64,000 nt of DNA from Tessaracoccus sp. (GTDB taxonomy: Bacteria > Actinomycetota > Actinomycetes > Propionibacteriales > Propionibacteriaceae). The translations under genes were made by a program, and so were the position numbers. Under the pieces are notes generated by a model. That model was not told where the DNA came from. It saw only the letters and a list, made by a program, of their open reading frames with translations, and made no database searches. The number at the start of each line of letters is the position of its first letter. The first letter of the stretch is position 1. The stretch is from positions 1-64,000 of the forward strand of contig NZ_JADJNP010000004.1 in assembly GCF_016714275.1 (NCBI RefSeq). Direction: 5' to 3'. Below are positions 18,012 through 26,972 of this stretch, piece by piece.

Positions 18012-20552
18012 TCATTCGACGGCGATCGAGTCGATGACGCTCGCCCGCGCCGCCCTGCCTGCCGGTCCGACCGCGGCGATCACGCCTGCGAGGGCCGCGC
18101 CGACGACGAACAGCCCGAGCAGGGCCCAGGGCACGCTCACCACATCGACGCCCGTCTCATCGAGGAGCGAGGCAAGGGCAAGTCCTAGCGCAAGCCCGAG
18201 CAGGACACCGAGCGCGGCGCCGAGCAGCGCGACGATCACCGCCTCCAACGTCACCATGCGCCGGAGTTGAGGCCGGGTGAGGCCGACGGCGCGCAGCAGG
18301 CCGACCTCGCGCGCCCGCTCCATCACCGAGAGGCCGAGCGTGTTCACGATGCCCAGCACCGAGATCACGATGGCCAGCGCGAGCAGCGCGTAGATGGCGC
18401 CGAACAGCTGCCCGAATTGGTCGACGCGGGCCTGGGCGAACTCCGCGACGTCCGAGACGGCCGCCGTCGGGATGTCCGCGACGACGTCCTTCAACGCGGC
18501 GCGCACGGCCTCGCGGTCGGCGCCGTCGGCGAGGAACACGGTGAGGCTGTGGATGCGGGAAGCGTCGGTGACCTCCGCGAACGTCTCGGGGGTGACGACG
18601 ACGTCGCCGAGGCTGGGCGTGGAGCCGCCACCCTGGATGCCGGTGATCAACACCTGGATCTCGCCGACCGGGCCACTGATGTCGACGATGCGACCGATGG
18701 CAAGCCCCTGGTCGCGGGCGAGATCCGACGACACGAGCGCGGGCAGGGCGTCGCCGTCGGCGTGCAGCGATCCGGCGGTGACGCGCAGGCTGCTGCCGCG
18801 CTCGAGGGCCTCCGCGGACGCCCCGCCGAGCTGGATGTCCGCGTCGCCGATGCGTGCGGGGCCACGGAAGAACGGGTAGGCCGCGGACACGCCGTCGATC
18901 TGCTGGACGGAGGCGACGATGCGGGCGTCGAACGGCTCGTAGCCGACAGGGGCGATGACGAAGTCGCCACGCTGGTCGGAGGTGAGGCGGCGCTCTACGG
19001 AGGCGGTGGTGCTGGCCGCGACGATGGCGACGGTGGTGACGAGCGCGACGCCGATCATCAGGGTCGCCGCCGTGGCCGCCGTACGGCGCGGTTGGCGTAC
19101 GGAGTTGAGTTCGGCGAGCCGCCCGACCTCGCCGAACACCCGACGGAACACCCGGCCGCAGGCCCAGACCAGCGGCCGGCCGACCGCTGCGGTGGCGAGC
19201 ACGGCGCCGACGAGCAGCAGCACGGCCCCTGCGCCCAGCCAGACGAACGGGGCGTCGATGGGCAGCAGCACCGCGCACACCACGCCCGCCGCGCCCAGCT
19301 CCATCAGCCCGATCCCGACGTACTGCGTCGCCCCCTGCCGCTCCGGACCCTTGTCAACGGCGGCAAGGGCCTCGACGGGGCGGGTGGAGGACGCGCGGCG
19401 CGCCGGCGACAGCGCCGCGAGCAGCGTGATGACCACCCCGACGGCGTACCCGGCGGCGGTCGCCTGCCAGCTGATCTGCGGGGTGACCGGGCCGAGGTCG
19501 AGGCCGAAAGCGCGCATTCCGCCGAGGATCGACCAGGCGAGGCCGTAGCCGACGACCAGGCCGATGGTGGCACCGATCACGCCGATGACAAGCGCCTCAA
19601 GCAGCACGGAGGTCAGCACTTGACGTCGCGTGGCGCCGACGGCACGCAAGAGGGCGAGTTCGCGGGCGCGCTGCGCAATCAGGATGGAGAACGTGTTGAG
19701 GATCAGCAGCGACGCGACGATCAGCGCGATCCCCGCGAACACGAGCAGCAGGATGTTGACGAAACCCAGCCCGACGTCGAGTCGTTCCGCGGTGTTGTCG
19801 GCGAGCCGCTCGGCGGTTGTCGCCTCGAAACCGTCGGGGAGGACATCGTCGACGGCGGCGGCGACGCCGTCGACGGATGCGCCGTCGGCGACCTGGAGCC
19901 ACATGCCGGTGTAGCCGTCGGCGCCCTTCGCTGCGATGGCGCGGGCCTCGTCGAGGGTGAAGAACAGGTAGCTGGAGCCCGCGGTAGCGCCCGCGCCGTA
20001 GGTGCCGGTCCCGACAAGCCGGTAGCTGCGGATGCCGTCGAGCGGGGTCGCGACGCGGACGTCGTCGCCGATGGCGTGCCCGCCGCGCGCGACGGTGGCG
20101 GGGTCGATGACGACCTCGTCGTCGGCCGCGGGTGCGCGCCCGTCGACGATGCGCGGCCCCGTCTGGCCGCCAGCGGCAGGGGTGTCGTGCCAGTTGGTCG
20201 CCACTCCGGGGGTGCCGGGGAAGGCGAGCAGCGAACCGTCGGCAGCTAGGGGGAACACGCTGTAGCTGGACACGATCCCCGTCGCACGGGCTACTCCCGG
20301 GACGGCAGCGATGGCGTCGGCGTCCGCCTGGGTGAGCAGCCGCGGTGTGGCGAGGGCCTCGATCCCTGCACCTTCGGCGATCACGTTGACGTCGCCGAAC
20401 GAGCCCTTCAGCAGGGAGTCGAGGCCGTCGCGCAGCATCGCGGTGAACATCAGCGAGCCTGCGACGAACGCGACGCCGAGCACGATGGCAAGTGCACTCA
20501 GCGAGAGCCGGATCTTGCGTGCCCAGAGGGACTTCCACGTGGCGCGGAGCAT
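18012..20552 (-). CDS. ABC transporter permease, FtsX/MacB type
   Basis: 846 residues. Two FtsX-like halves, each with an N-terminal helix, a long extracytoplasmic domain and three to four membrane helices: the first near residues 15-40 and 265-400, the second near 510-540 and 715-840. ELALLRAVGATRRQV and EVGLLRAVGLTRPQL are the coupling motifs of the two halves. Such proteins export lipoproteins, peptides or antibiotics, or remodel the envelope. Four bases separate it from the ATPase gene. It lies immediately upstream of dnaN on the same strand. Confidence 0.93.
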   Translation of the reverse strand: MLRATWKSLWARKIRLSLSALAIVLGVAFVAGSLMFTAMLRDGLDSLLKGSFGDVNVIAEGAGIEALATPRLLTQADADAIAAVPGVARATGIVSSYSVFPLAADGSLLAFPGTPGVATNWHDTPAAGGQTGPRIVDGRAPAADDEVVIDPATVARGGHAIGDDVRVATPLDGIRSYRLVGTGTYGAGATAGSSYLFFTLDEARAIAAKGADGYTGMWLQVADGASVDGVAAAVDDVLPDGFEATTAERLADNTAERLDVGLGFVNILLLVFAGIALIVASLLILNTFSILIAQRARELALLRAVGATRRQVLTSVLLEALVIGVIGATIGLVVGYGLAWSILGGMRAFGLDLGPVTPQISWQATAAGYAVGVVITLLAALSPARRASSTRPVEALAAVDKGPERQGATQYVGIGLMELGAAGVVCAVLLPIDAPFVWLGAGAVLLLVGAVLATAAVGRPLVWACGRVFRRVFGEVGRLAELNSVRQPRRTAATAATLMIGVALVTTVAIVAASTTASVERRLTSDQRGDFVIAPVGYEPFDARIVASVQQIDGVSAAYPFFRGPARIGDADIQLGGASAEALERGSSLRVTAGSLHADGDALPALVSSDLARDQGLAIGRIVDISGPVGEIQVLITGIQGGGSTPSLGDVVVTPETFAEVTDASRIHSLTVFLADGADREAVRAALKDVVADIPTAAVSDVAEFAQARVDQFGQLFGAIYALLALAIVISVLGIVNTLGLSVMERAREVGLLRAVGLTRPQLRRMVTLEAVIVALLGAALGVLLGLALGLALASLLDETGVDVVSVPWALLGLFVVGAALAGVIAAVGPAGRAARASVIDSIAVE

Positions 20553-20556
20553 GCGG

Positions 20557-21438
20557 TCAGTCCAGGAGTGCGCGGCGGGCGATGGAGCGTTCGGCCGTGC
20601 TCTCGATGTCGTCGAGCCAGTCCTCGCGGCGCGCCGGAACAGCTCCGCCGTCGCGGTAGATGCCGACCGGCGCTGGTTCCTCCAGCGTGAACGGCGATGG
20701 GTAGAGCCGGGCCATGGCGCTCAGCAGGTCCGCGTGGGAGGGGTTGCGCAGCTCGTCGACGATGCGACCGTCGGACAGGAAGACGGTGCGGTCCGCGTAA
20801 CTGGCGGCGTGCGCGTCGTGCGTGACCATGACCACGGTCTGGTTGAACTCGTTGACGCTGCGGCGGAGGAAGGTGAGGACCTCGGCGGCGGAGGTCGAGT
20901 CGAGGTTGCCGGTGGGTTCGTCGCCGAAGACGATGTCGGGCCGGTTCATCAACGCCCGCGCGCATGCCACGCGCTGTTGCTGCCCGCCGGACAGCTCCGA
21001 CGGCGTGTGCGTCAGCCGGTCGCGTAGACCGAGGACGTCGACAATGCGGTCGAACCACTCCTGGTCGACGGCCTTCCCTGCGATGGACAGCGGCAGGAGG
21101 ATGTTCTCGCGCGCCGTGAGTGTCGGCACGAGGTTGAACGCCTGGAACACGAACCCGACGCGCTCGCGGCGGAGTTTCGTGAGCGGGGTGTCGGCGAGCG
21201 AGCCGACGGCCGTTTCGCCGATCCAGACCTCACCCGCCGTCGGGGTGTCGAGGGCCGCCAGGAGATGCATGAGCGTCGACTTGCCGGAACCAGAAGGTCC
21301 CATGATCGCGGTGAACTCGCCTTGGACGATCTCGAAGTCGACGCCGTCCAGTGCCGTCACGACGGCGTCGCCGGAGCCATAGGTTTTGGTGAGGCCCTTG
21401 CCCCGAGCTGCGACGATCACGCGCCCCACCGTACACAT
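20557..21438 (-). CDS. ABC transporter ATPase, LolD/MacB type
   Basis: 293 residues. Walker A GPSGSGKST (about 47-55), Q-loop, signature LSGGQQQRVACARAL and Walker B DIVFGDEPTGNLDS are all present. An extra C-terminal stretch of about 50 residues has YPSPFTLEEPAPVGIYRDG. With the neighbouring FtsX-type permease it forms an export or envelope-stress ABC system. ATG 21438 has GGAG four bases upstream; a GTG at 21420 is an alternative. The first gene after oriC on the leftward arm. Confidence 0.93.
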   Translation of the reverse strand: MCTVGRVIVAARGKGLTKTYGSGDAVVTALDGVDFEIVQGEFTAIMGPSGSGKSTLMHLLAALDTPTAGEVWIGETAVGSLADTPLTKLRRERVGFVFQAFNLVPTLTARENILLPLSIAGKAVDQEWFDRIVDVLGLRDRLTHTPSELSGGQQQRVACARALMNRPDIVFGDEPTGNLDSTSAAEVLTFLRRSVNEFNQTVVMVTHDAHAASYADRTVFLSDGRIVDELRNPSHADLLSAMARLYPSPFTLEEPAPVGIYRDGGAVPARREDWLDDIESTAERSIARRALLD

Positions 21439-21630
21439 GTGTCTCCGAGGCGGTCCGGGCGGATCGACCCGCGTCTTCGCTCCATCAACTTCCGGCGGTT
21501 CTCGATGCTCATCCGTCCCCTACGCGCGCATCTGCATGCTATTTGGCCCTCTCCTCACGGCCACGCACGCCCATCTGTCGGGACGCCCGCGCCCCGGACA
21601 GGAGAGCTAGCACCTCGACGGACGGTCGAG

Positions 21631-21872
21631 TTGCCCACAAGGGTGACTTTGAGTTCTTTTCAGGTAGATGTCTTCTAGAACTAGTAGTAACGCCTGTTGA
21701 CGGCGTGGATAACCGATGTAAACCGTTGTCAGAAGCGAATCAGGCCTGTGGACCGCCTGTGGACGAACCGAAAACTACACGTGGAGGATTTGTGGACGGT
21801 TCTCAGGTTCGAAGTTGTCCACAGCTCCGTCCACACCCGTGCCCGGAGGGATATCCCCACCGCTGTGGACAC
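21631..21872. other. Chromosomal replication origin oriC (DnaA-box cluster)
   Basis: About nine DnaA-box-like nonamers lie within 240 bp. TTGTCCACA at 21815-21823 is perfect for the high-GC consensus. One-mismatch boxes are TTGCCCACA (21631), CGTGGATAA (21704-21712), TGTGGACGA (21758-21766) and TGTGGACAC (21864-21872). Weaker boxes are at 21747, 21791 and 21827. A relatively AT-rich stretch (about 21644-21720, with TTGAGTTCTTTTCAGG and TCTAGAACTAGTAGTAA) is a candidate unwinding element. It lies downstream of dnaA, on the side where dnaN normally follows. Confidence 0.85.
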
Positions 21873-21886
21873 CTGATCCGGCGTAC

Positions 21887-22169
21887 CGCTGGTTGAGCCG
21901 CGCGGCGAGGAACGAGCGCCCGTGTCGCGCCGTACTGAGCCGACGCGAAGGGCGGAGCCCCGCGGTCGTGTCGAAGTGAAACCAATAGACCGGCACCTGG
22001 TTCATGAACGCGAGTCCGTGAAGCCGGCGCCGGTTCGTTGGCTTCGACACGCCGACGAAGGCTGAGAGCAATCGAGCTTGCTCGATTGCCGAGGCCAAGG
22101 AAGGCGTTGCAGCGCGAAGCGCGATCACGCCGACCCGGCTGCGCCTCGTGCGCCGGCTCAACCAGCGGT
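21887..22169. repeat. Dispersed mosaic repeat, copy 5 (long form, between oriC and dnaA)
   Basis: CGCTGGTTGAGCCGCGCGG opens the copy, followed by GAACGAGCGCCCGTGTCG, a CGCCGTACTGAGCCGACGCG block, GTGAAACCAATAGACC, TTGGCTTCGACACGCC, the palindrome GCAATCGAGCTTGCTCGATT, GCAGCGCGAAGCGCGATC and the closing CCGGCTCAACCAGCGG. It sits exactly between the DnaA-box cluster and the 3' end of dnaA. Confidence 0.85.
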
Positions 22170-22177
22170 GGGGCGGC

Positions 22178-23530
22178 CTACGACTGCTTGATCTGGTTCG
22201 TCAGCTCCGTGACCTGGGTGTAAAGGGCACGATCGACGCCGATCTTCTCGCTGATCTTGCGGACGGCATGCAGCACCGTCGAGTGGTCACGGCCACCGAA
22301 CTTGGCGCCGATCTTCGGCAGCGACAGGTCCGTCAGCTCCCTGCAGAGGTACATCGCGATCTGGCGGGCCGACGCGATACTTGCTACCCGGCTCGAGCCG
22401 GTCAGGTCGTCGTGCGAGATGCCGAAGTATCGCGCGGAGGACTCCATGATGGTCTCGGCGTCGACGGGCGAGGCGTCCTGGGGCATGAGGTCGTTGAGGA
22501 CCTCTTCCGCGAGAGCGACCGTCATCTCCTGCTGGTTGAGGCTCGCGAGCGCCGCAACCCTTGTCAGCGCGCCCTCAAGCTCGCGGATGTTCGTCGGGAT
22601 GCGCGACGCGATCAGTTCCAGCACCTCGGAGCCGGCGGTAAGGCGCTGCGAGGCGACCTTCTTCCGGAGGATCGCAATGCGCGTCTCGAGGTCGGGCGGC
22701 TGAATGTCGGTCATGAGACCCCACTCGAACCGTGAACGCAGCCGGGGTTCCAGTGCCTCCAGCAGTTTCGGCGGCCGGTCGGACGTCATCACGATCTGCT
22801 TCTGCGCGTTGTGCAGCGTGTTGAACGTGTGGAAGAACTCCTCCTGCGTCTGGATCTTCGACTCCAGGAACTGGATGTCATCGACAAGCAGGACGTCGAC
22901 GTCGCGGTACGAACTGCGGAACTCGGCCGTCCGGTTGGAGGAGATCGCGTTGATGAAGTCGTTGGTGAGCTCCTCCGTCGACACGTACTTGACCCGGAGC
23001 TGCTCGTAGTAGGAGCTCACGTAGTGGCCGATGGCGTGGAGGAGGTGTGTCTTGCCCAGGCCGGAGGGGCCGTAGATCATCAGCGGGTTGTACGACTTGC
23101 CGGGCGTCTCGGCGACGGCAGCGGCGGCGGCGTGCGCAAAGCGGTTGGATGATCCGGCGACGAACGACTCGAACGTGTAGCGCGGATTCAGCCGGAGTTC
23201 CTGCGGAAGGGTGCGCGGAAGCATCGGCTGCGGAGGGAGATCCGTCGGTTCGGGGGCCTCTACGACCTCCTCGAGCACCAGATCGGGGTTGATCATGACG
23301 GCGAGGTACATGGGTTGTGCACAGATCGCGCTGAGCTTTTCCTGGACCTGGGCGCGGAGTTTGGACTCAATCCTGTCGCGGGTCGTCTCATCGGCGACGG
23401 CGAGCATCAGGGTGCTGCCGTGTATGTCGAGAGGTTGCGTTCGCCGTAGCCATGCGCGACTTGCGAGATCGACAGAAGAGACGACGTCGTTCCACAGCTT
23501 GCCTAGTTCCGGCGTCGGCGAGTCTGTCAC
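22178..23530 (-). CDS. dnaA: Chromosomal replication initiator DnaA
   Basis: 450 residues, with a short domain II. Domain I is residues 1-80. The AAA+ domain has Walker A GPSGLGKT at 154-161, Walker B VLLVDDIQF and the sensor regions. Domain IV ends with the DNA-binding signature GGRDHSTVLHAVRKI. DnaA binds the nonamers listed for oriC and opens the origin. Two strong boxes upstream of this gene (23597-23605 and 23650-23658) imply autoregulation. Confidence 0.98.
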   Translation of the reverse strand: MTDSPTPELGKLWNDVVSSVDLASRAWLRRTQPLDIHGSTLMLAVADETTRDRIESKLRAQVQEKLSAICAQPMYLAVMINPDLVLEEVVEAPEPTDLPPQPMLPRTLPQELRLNPRYTFESFVAGSSNRFAHAAAAAVAETPGKSYNPLMIYGPSGLGKTHLLHAIGHYVSSYYEQLRVKYVSTEELTNDFINAISSNRTAEFRSSYRDVDVLLVDDIQFLESKIQTQEEFFHTFNTLHNAQKQIVMTSDRPPKLLEALEPRLRSRFEWGLMTDIQPPDLETRIAILRKKVASQRLTAGSEVLELIASRIPTNIRELEGALTRVAALASLNQQEMTVALAEEVLNDLMPQDASPVDAETIMESSARYFGISHDDLTGSSRVASIASARQIAMYLCRELTDLSLPKIGAKFGGRDHSTVLHAVRKISEKIGVDRALYTQVTELTNQIKQS

Positions 23531-23596
23531 GTGTCCTCGCTTCCCAGACGGCCAGCCGCGCCCCCGCCTCTATAGTTTCGTCACCCTTCCACAGGG

Positions 23597-23658
23597 TTGT
23601 CCACAACAGGGTATAACTATGACGCACACGCCCCTTCGCGCCACTGCCTTGTGGACAA
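23597..23658. promoter_or_regulatory. DnaA-box pair in the dnaA-rpmH intergenic region
   Basis: TTGTCCACA at 23597-23605 and its inverse TGTGGACAA at 23650-23658 are both perfect high-GC boxes, 44 bases apart and facing each other. They lie in the 372-bp divergent gap between dnaA and rpmH, which otherwise shows no coding sequence. A TATAAC-like hexamer is at about 23612. The layout suits control of dnaA transcription by its own product. Confidence 0.75.
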
Positions 23659-23902
23659 CCTCAGCGCAAGATACGAAGCTAGTGGCCCTGGGGGCACCTG
23701 CGCAAGGTGGATGTCGCGGGTCGACGGCGTGTCGGCTGGACTACACGCGTGTAATTTGCTTAGTTCGCCAGTTCACCCGGCGTCGGTTTGGTTTCCCTGG
23801 GCCTTGCCGCGTATCGTTGACCAGTCGCTGTTTACGGCGGCCACTTCCCCATGCCCTACCCGGGCAGCTGTCAACTCTTCGAACAAGAGGGAGTAATCCC
23901 AA

Positions 23903-24040
23903 GTGAGCAAGCGCACTTTCCAGCCGAGTAATCGCCGCCGCAGCCGCACCCATGGCTTCCGCGCCCGCATGCGCACCCGCGCCGGCCGCTCCATCCTGAG
24001 CGCCCGTCGTCGCAAGGGCCGCGTCGAGCTGTCGGCCTGA
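23903..24040 (+). CDS. rpmH: 50S ribosomal protein L34
   Basis: 45 residues starting GTG at 23903 with AGAGGGAG upstream. The sequence SKRTFQPSNRRRSRTHGFRA (continuing RMRTRAGRSILSARRRKGR) is unmistakable L34. First gene of the rightward rpmH-rnpA-yidD-yidC-jag cluster, divergent from dnaA, as in almost all bacteria. It is too short to be noticed by length alone. Confidence 0.98.
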   Translation: MSKRTFQPSNRRRSRTHGFRARMRTRAGRSILSARRRKGRVELSA

Positions 24041-24051
24041 GCTGAAGCCTC

Positions 24052-24399
24052 GTGCTGCCGGGCCCACACCGTCTGAAACGGCCGAGCGACTTTGGCCAGG
24101 CCGTCAGACGTGGTGCCCGGGCGGCGACGCCTACCGTCGTGGTGCACATGATCCGACGGAACGACCAAGATCCACCCGAGTTCACCCGGGTGGGTTTTGT
24201 TGTCTCCAAGAAGGTCGGCAACGCCGTCGAGCGCAACCGTGTCAAGCGGCGGCTCCGGCACTTGTCCGGCCAGTTCGACCTATCGTCCCGGCGCGACGTC
24301 GTGGTGCGCGCACTGCCGGACGCATCGTCGCATCCCGAGAGGCTTGCCGACGACCTGGCCTCGGCCTGGCGACGAGCGACGGCGAGGGCCGCCGCATGA
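24052..24399 (+). CDS. rnpA: Ribonuclease P protein component
   Basis: 115 residues from GTG 24052, 11 bases after rpmH. Conserved pieces are LKRPSDFGQAVRRGARA, RVGFVVSKKVGNAVERNRVKRRLRH (the RNR motif that binds the RNA subunit) and DVVVRALPDASS. It assists the catalytic RNA in tRNA 5' maturation. Its stop overlaps the yidD start. Confidence 0.97.
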   Translation: MLPGPHRLKRPSDFGQAVRRGARAATPTVVVHMIRRNDQDPPEFTRVGFVVSKKVGNAVERNRVKRRLRHLSGQFDLSSRRDVVVRALPDASSHPERLADDLASAWRRATARAAA

Positions 24400-24689
24400 A
24401 GCATCTCCTGATCTTGTTCGTCAAAGGCTGGCGGAAGTTCATCTCCCCCGCCTACGGCGACGTGTGCAAGTTCCACCCCACCTGCTCCGAGTACGGGCTG
24501 AAGGCGTTGGAGGTGCACGGTGCGGCCAAGGGCAGCGCGCTGATCGCGAGGCGCCTGATTCGATGCCACCCCTGGTCGATGGGTGGCGTCGACTATGTAC
24601 CCGAGACGCCCGAAGCGGCGGCCTGGGCCCAAAACGTTGAAAATGAATCCGGGGACCTTCGTCCCCGAATGAGCGCTGAGGTGGCTTAA
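24396..24689 (+). CDS. yidD: Membrane protein insertion efficiency factor YidD
   Basis: 97 residues. The conserved core FVKGWRKFISPAYGDVCKFHPTCSEYG with the paired cysteines, and RLIRCHPWSMGGVDYVP, is characteristic (given here in parts: GWRKFISPAYG, CKFHPTCSEYG, RCHPW). It overlaps rnpA by four bases (ATGA) and its stop abuts the GTG start of yidC, showing tight translational coupling. YidD is a small inner-membrane-associated protein thought to help YidC-dependent insertion. Confidence 0.96.
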   Translation: MKHLLILFVKGWRKFISPAYGDVCKFHPTCSEYGLKALEVHGAAKGSALIARRLIRCHPWSMGGVDYVPETPEAAAWAQNVENESGDLRPRMSAEVA

Positions 24690-25781
24690 GTGGTCGATCT
24701 TTTCGTGACGCTGAGTATCTGGGACTCCATCATGGCCGCGGGCTCCGCGCTGATGCAGCCCCTCTACTGGGCAGTCTCCGGTGTCGTGGTGTTCTTCCAC
24801 TGGCTGTTCACGCCCTTGCTGGGCGCGGAGTCGGGCTGGAACTGGACGCTGTCGATCGTGATGCTGACAGTGACGATCCGCACGATCCTCATCCCGCTGT
24901 TCGTGAAGCAGATCAACTCCGCGCGCGACATGCAGATGCTGTCGGGCAAGCAGGCGGAGCTGCAGAAGAAGTTCGGGCACGACCGGGAGCGCCTCGGTCA
25001 GGAGACGATGAAGCTATACAAGGAGGAGGGCGTCAACCCGATGGCCTCCTGCCTGCCGCTGCTGCTGCAGATGCCTATCTTCATCGCGCTGTTCCGCGTG
25101 CTGGAAGGTGTGTCGTCAGGTCACGTCCGTGGGTACTTCTTCCGTGAGAACCCGCAGCTGGTGGAGTCGCTGCAGAATGCGACGATCTTCGGCACCGTGA
25201 AGCTTGCTGACCGCACGTTCCCGTTCGAGACCTTTGGCATGACGCAGGTCGTCGGCGTGTTGCTCGTGATCTTGATGGTGGGCATCTTCTTCGTGACTCA
25301 GCTGCAGTTGACGCGCAAGAACATGCCGCCGGAGTCGCAGACCGGCCAGGCTGCGCAGATGCAGAAGATGATGCTGTACTTCTTCCCCGTCGTGTATGCG
25401 ATCTCGTCGGCGGTGCTCCCCATCGGTGTGCTGGTCTACTGGCTGACGTCGAACCTGTGGACCATGGCGCAGCAGGGTCTTTTGATCCGCAACAACCCGG
25501 CGCCGAACACCCCGGCGTTCATCGACTGGGAGGAGCGGATGCTCGCGAAGGGCAAGGACCCGCAGGCGATCATCGAGGCGCGCAACGAGAAGCGCCGTCG
25601 CTCCAAGAAGGGCTCGGCGAACAAGCCGGGTCCGGCGGCGCCCGCCGCCGACGGCGAAGTCCCGAAGGTTGTGCGGCAGCAGGTGACGCGGCAGACCGTT
25701 CGGACGAACGAGGACGGCAAGCAGGTCGTTCAGCGGCAGCAGCCGAAGTCGCAGAGCCGCTCGGCGCGCAAGAAGAACTAA
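24690..25781 (+). CDS. yidC: Membrane protein insertase YidC/Oxa1
   Basis: 363 residues from GTG 24690. The first helix is followed by a membrane segment with FHWLFTPLLG, then the Oxa1 core: WTLSIVMLTVTIRTILIPLFVKQ (with the conserved Arg in the groove), the cytoplasmic hairpin KLYKEEGVNPMASCLPLLLQMPIFIALF, and helices with VVGVLLVILMVGIFFVTQL and VLPIGVLVYWLTSNLWT. The C-terminal tail is basic (Arg/Lys/Gln), as is usual for a ribosome-binding tail. It inserts membrane proteins with or without SecYEG. Confidence 0.97.
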   Translation: MVDLFVTLSIWDSIMAAGSALMQPLYWAVSGVVVFFHWLFTPLLGAESGWNWTLSIVMLTVTIRTILIPLFVKQINSARDMQMLSGKQAELQKKFGHDRERLGQETMKLYKEEGVNPMASCLPLLLQMPIFIALFRVLEGVSSGHVRGYFFRENPQLVESLQNATIFGTVKLADRTFPFETFGMTQVVGVLLVILMVGIFFVTQLQLTRKNMPPESQTGQAAQMQKMMLYFFPVVYAISSAVLPIGVLVYWLTSNLWTMAQQGLLIRNNPAPNTPAFIDWEERMLAKGKDPQAIIEARNEKRRRSKKGSANKPGPAAPAADGEVPKVVRQQVTRQTVRTNEDGKQVVQRQQPKSQSRSARKKN

Positions 25782-25788
25782 CAGGAGC

Positions 25789-25813
25789 GGTCCGCCGCTG
25801 GCAGCGGCGGACC
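25789..25813 (+). terminator. Strong hairpin between yidC and jag
   Basis: GGTCCGCCGCT (25789-25799) pairs perfectly with AGCGGCGGACC (25803-25813) around a three-base loop. It starts eight bases after the yidC stop. No U-tract follows, so it may be a weak terminator, an attenuator or an mRNA-processing site inside the operon. Confidence 0.5.
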
Positions 25814-25877
25814 TCGATCCGGACAACGATCAACCCCCGCCGTCGATCGGGCGGGCTCAGAGAAGAGGATGACTGGC

Positions 25878-26345
25878 ATGTCGAACGAGACGGAAGCCGC
25901 GCTGCTGGCCGAGGGCGACCTTGTCGCCGATTACCTTGAAGAGCTGATGGACATCGCTGACCTCGACGGTGACATCGAGAACTCCGTGAGGGACGGGCGG
26001 GCGCACATTGCGATCGACACTGATTCCGAGTTGCTCGTCGGCAAGGACGGAGAGGTGCTCGATGCGCTGCAGGAGCTCGCGCGCTTGGTCGTGATGACGG
26101 AGACGGGCCACCGTTCGCGGCTGATGCTCGACGTCGCCGGCTACCGCGAGCGTCGACGCGCCGAGTTGGTTGCGCTGGCGAAGGACGCTATCGCCGAGGT
26201 CAAGGAGACCGGCGACCAGGTCCGTATGGCGCCGTTGAACGCGTACGAGCGGAAGATCGTTCACGACGAGGTTGCCGCCGCGGGCTTGGTGAGCGAGTCC
26301 GAGGGCGAGCCCCCGCACCGCCGCGTCGTCGTCCGCGCGCAGTAG
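25878..26345 (+). CDS. jag: Jag/SpoIIIJ-associated RNA-binding protein (KH-R3H)
   Basis: 155 residues. A KH domain (ELLVGKDGEVLDALQELARLVV) is followed by the R3H region (YRERRRAELVALAKDAIAEV, then MAPLNAYERKIVHDEVA and the C-terminal EGEPPHRRVVVRA). I chose the ATG at 25878 because AGAGG lies nine bases upstream; the ATG at 25869 is almost on top of it. Jag/KhpB proteins bind RNA and affect cell envelope synthesis. Normal position after yidC. Confidence 0.93.
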   Translation: MSNETEAALLAEGDLVADYLEELMDIADLDGDIENSVRDGRAHIAIDTDSELLVGKDGEVLDALQELARLVVMTETGHRSRLMLDVAGYRERRRAELVALAKDAIAEVKETGDQVRMAPLNAYERKIVHDEVAAAGLVSESEGEPPHRRVVVRAQ

Positions 26346-26378
26346 CCGCGGCCACAGAGCGCGTACGCCAACTACCCC

Positions 26379-26720
26379 GCTGGTTGAGCCGGACCCGGGT
26401 GCGGAGCGCCGGGTCCGTGTCGGAACCGAATCACTCACGGCTTCTCTGTGAACGTGAGCTGGGTCTGTGGGGGCGGTCCGGGCGGTACGCCAACCGTGGC
26501 TCACTCACTCCCGGGACGCCGGTCCTCGTGGCGCAGCGGAGCCTCGTTCGTTCAGTTGCTTGCGTTCTGGGGCTAGAGGGGCTTGGTCGGTGAGTGCCTC
26601 TGAGTGGGGGCCGTACGGAGCGCCGGAAGTGCGTCGCGCCGTACTGAACCGACGCGGCGGGCGAAGCCCCCGCGGTCGTGTCGAAGTGAAACCAATGAGT
26701 TGGCACACGACCCTAGTGCC
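26379..26720. repeat. Dispersed mosaic repeats, copy 6 (two partial units)
   Basis: The first unit (26379-26435) reads CGCTGGTTGAGCCGGACC to CCGGGTCCGTGTCGGAACC. The second (about 26633-26720) has CGCGCCGTACTGAACCGACG, a GGTCGTGTCGAAGTGAAACC block and AATGAGTTGGCACACGA. Together with intervening unassigned sequence they account for most of the 627-bp gap between jag and rsmG; I see no gene there. Confidence 0.65.
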
Positions 26721-26972
26721 CCGCGTCCGAAGCTCGCTGCGCTTTCCGGTGCTCCAGCGGCGCCTCGCTGCATTCTCCTCGCTCGACGAACGACCAACAT
26801 AACGCCGAAGACCTCGAGAGCCCAGCTCATCCCGCCTGGTACGTCCTCACTCGGCACCCCATTGATCAGTACGTCCCTAGGATCGGTTCCCGTTCCGGAC
26901 GTCGTCGACGGTGCGCGCAACGAAGCACTGGACATGATGAGATGTACGTCTGTGAGTGAAGGTGGTCCATCC

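Noticed and set aside
18267..20249. A 660-codon + strand open frame antisense to the ABC permease
   Set aside because: Same explanation: composition-driven antisense frame.
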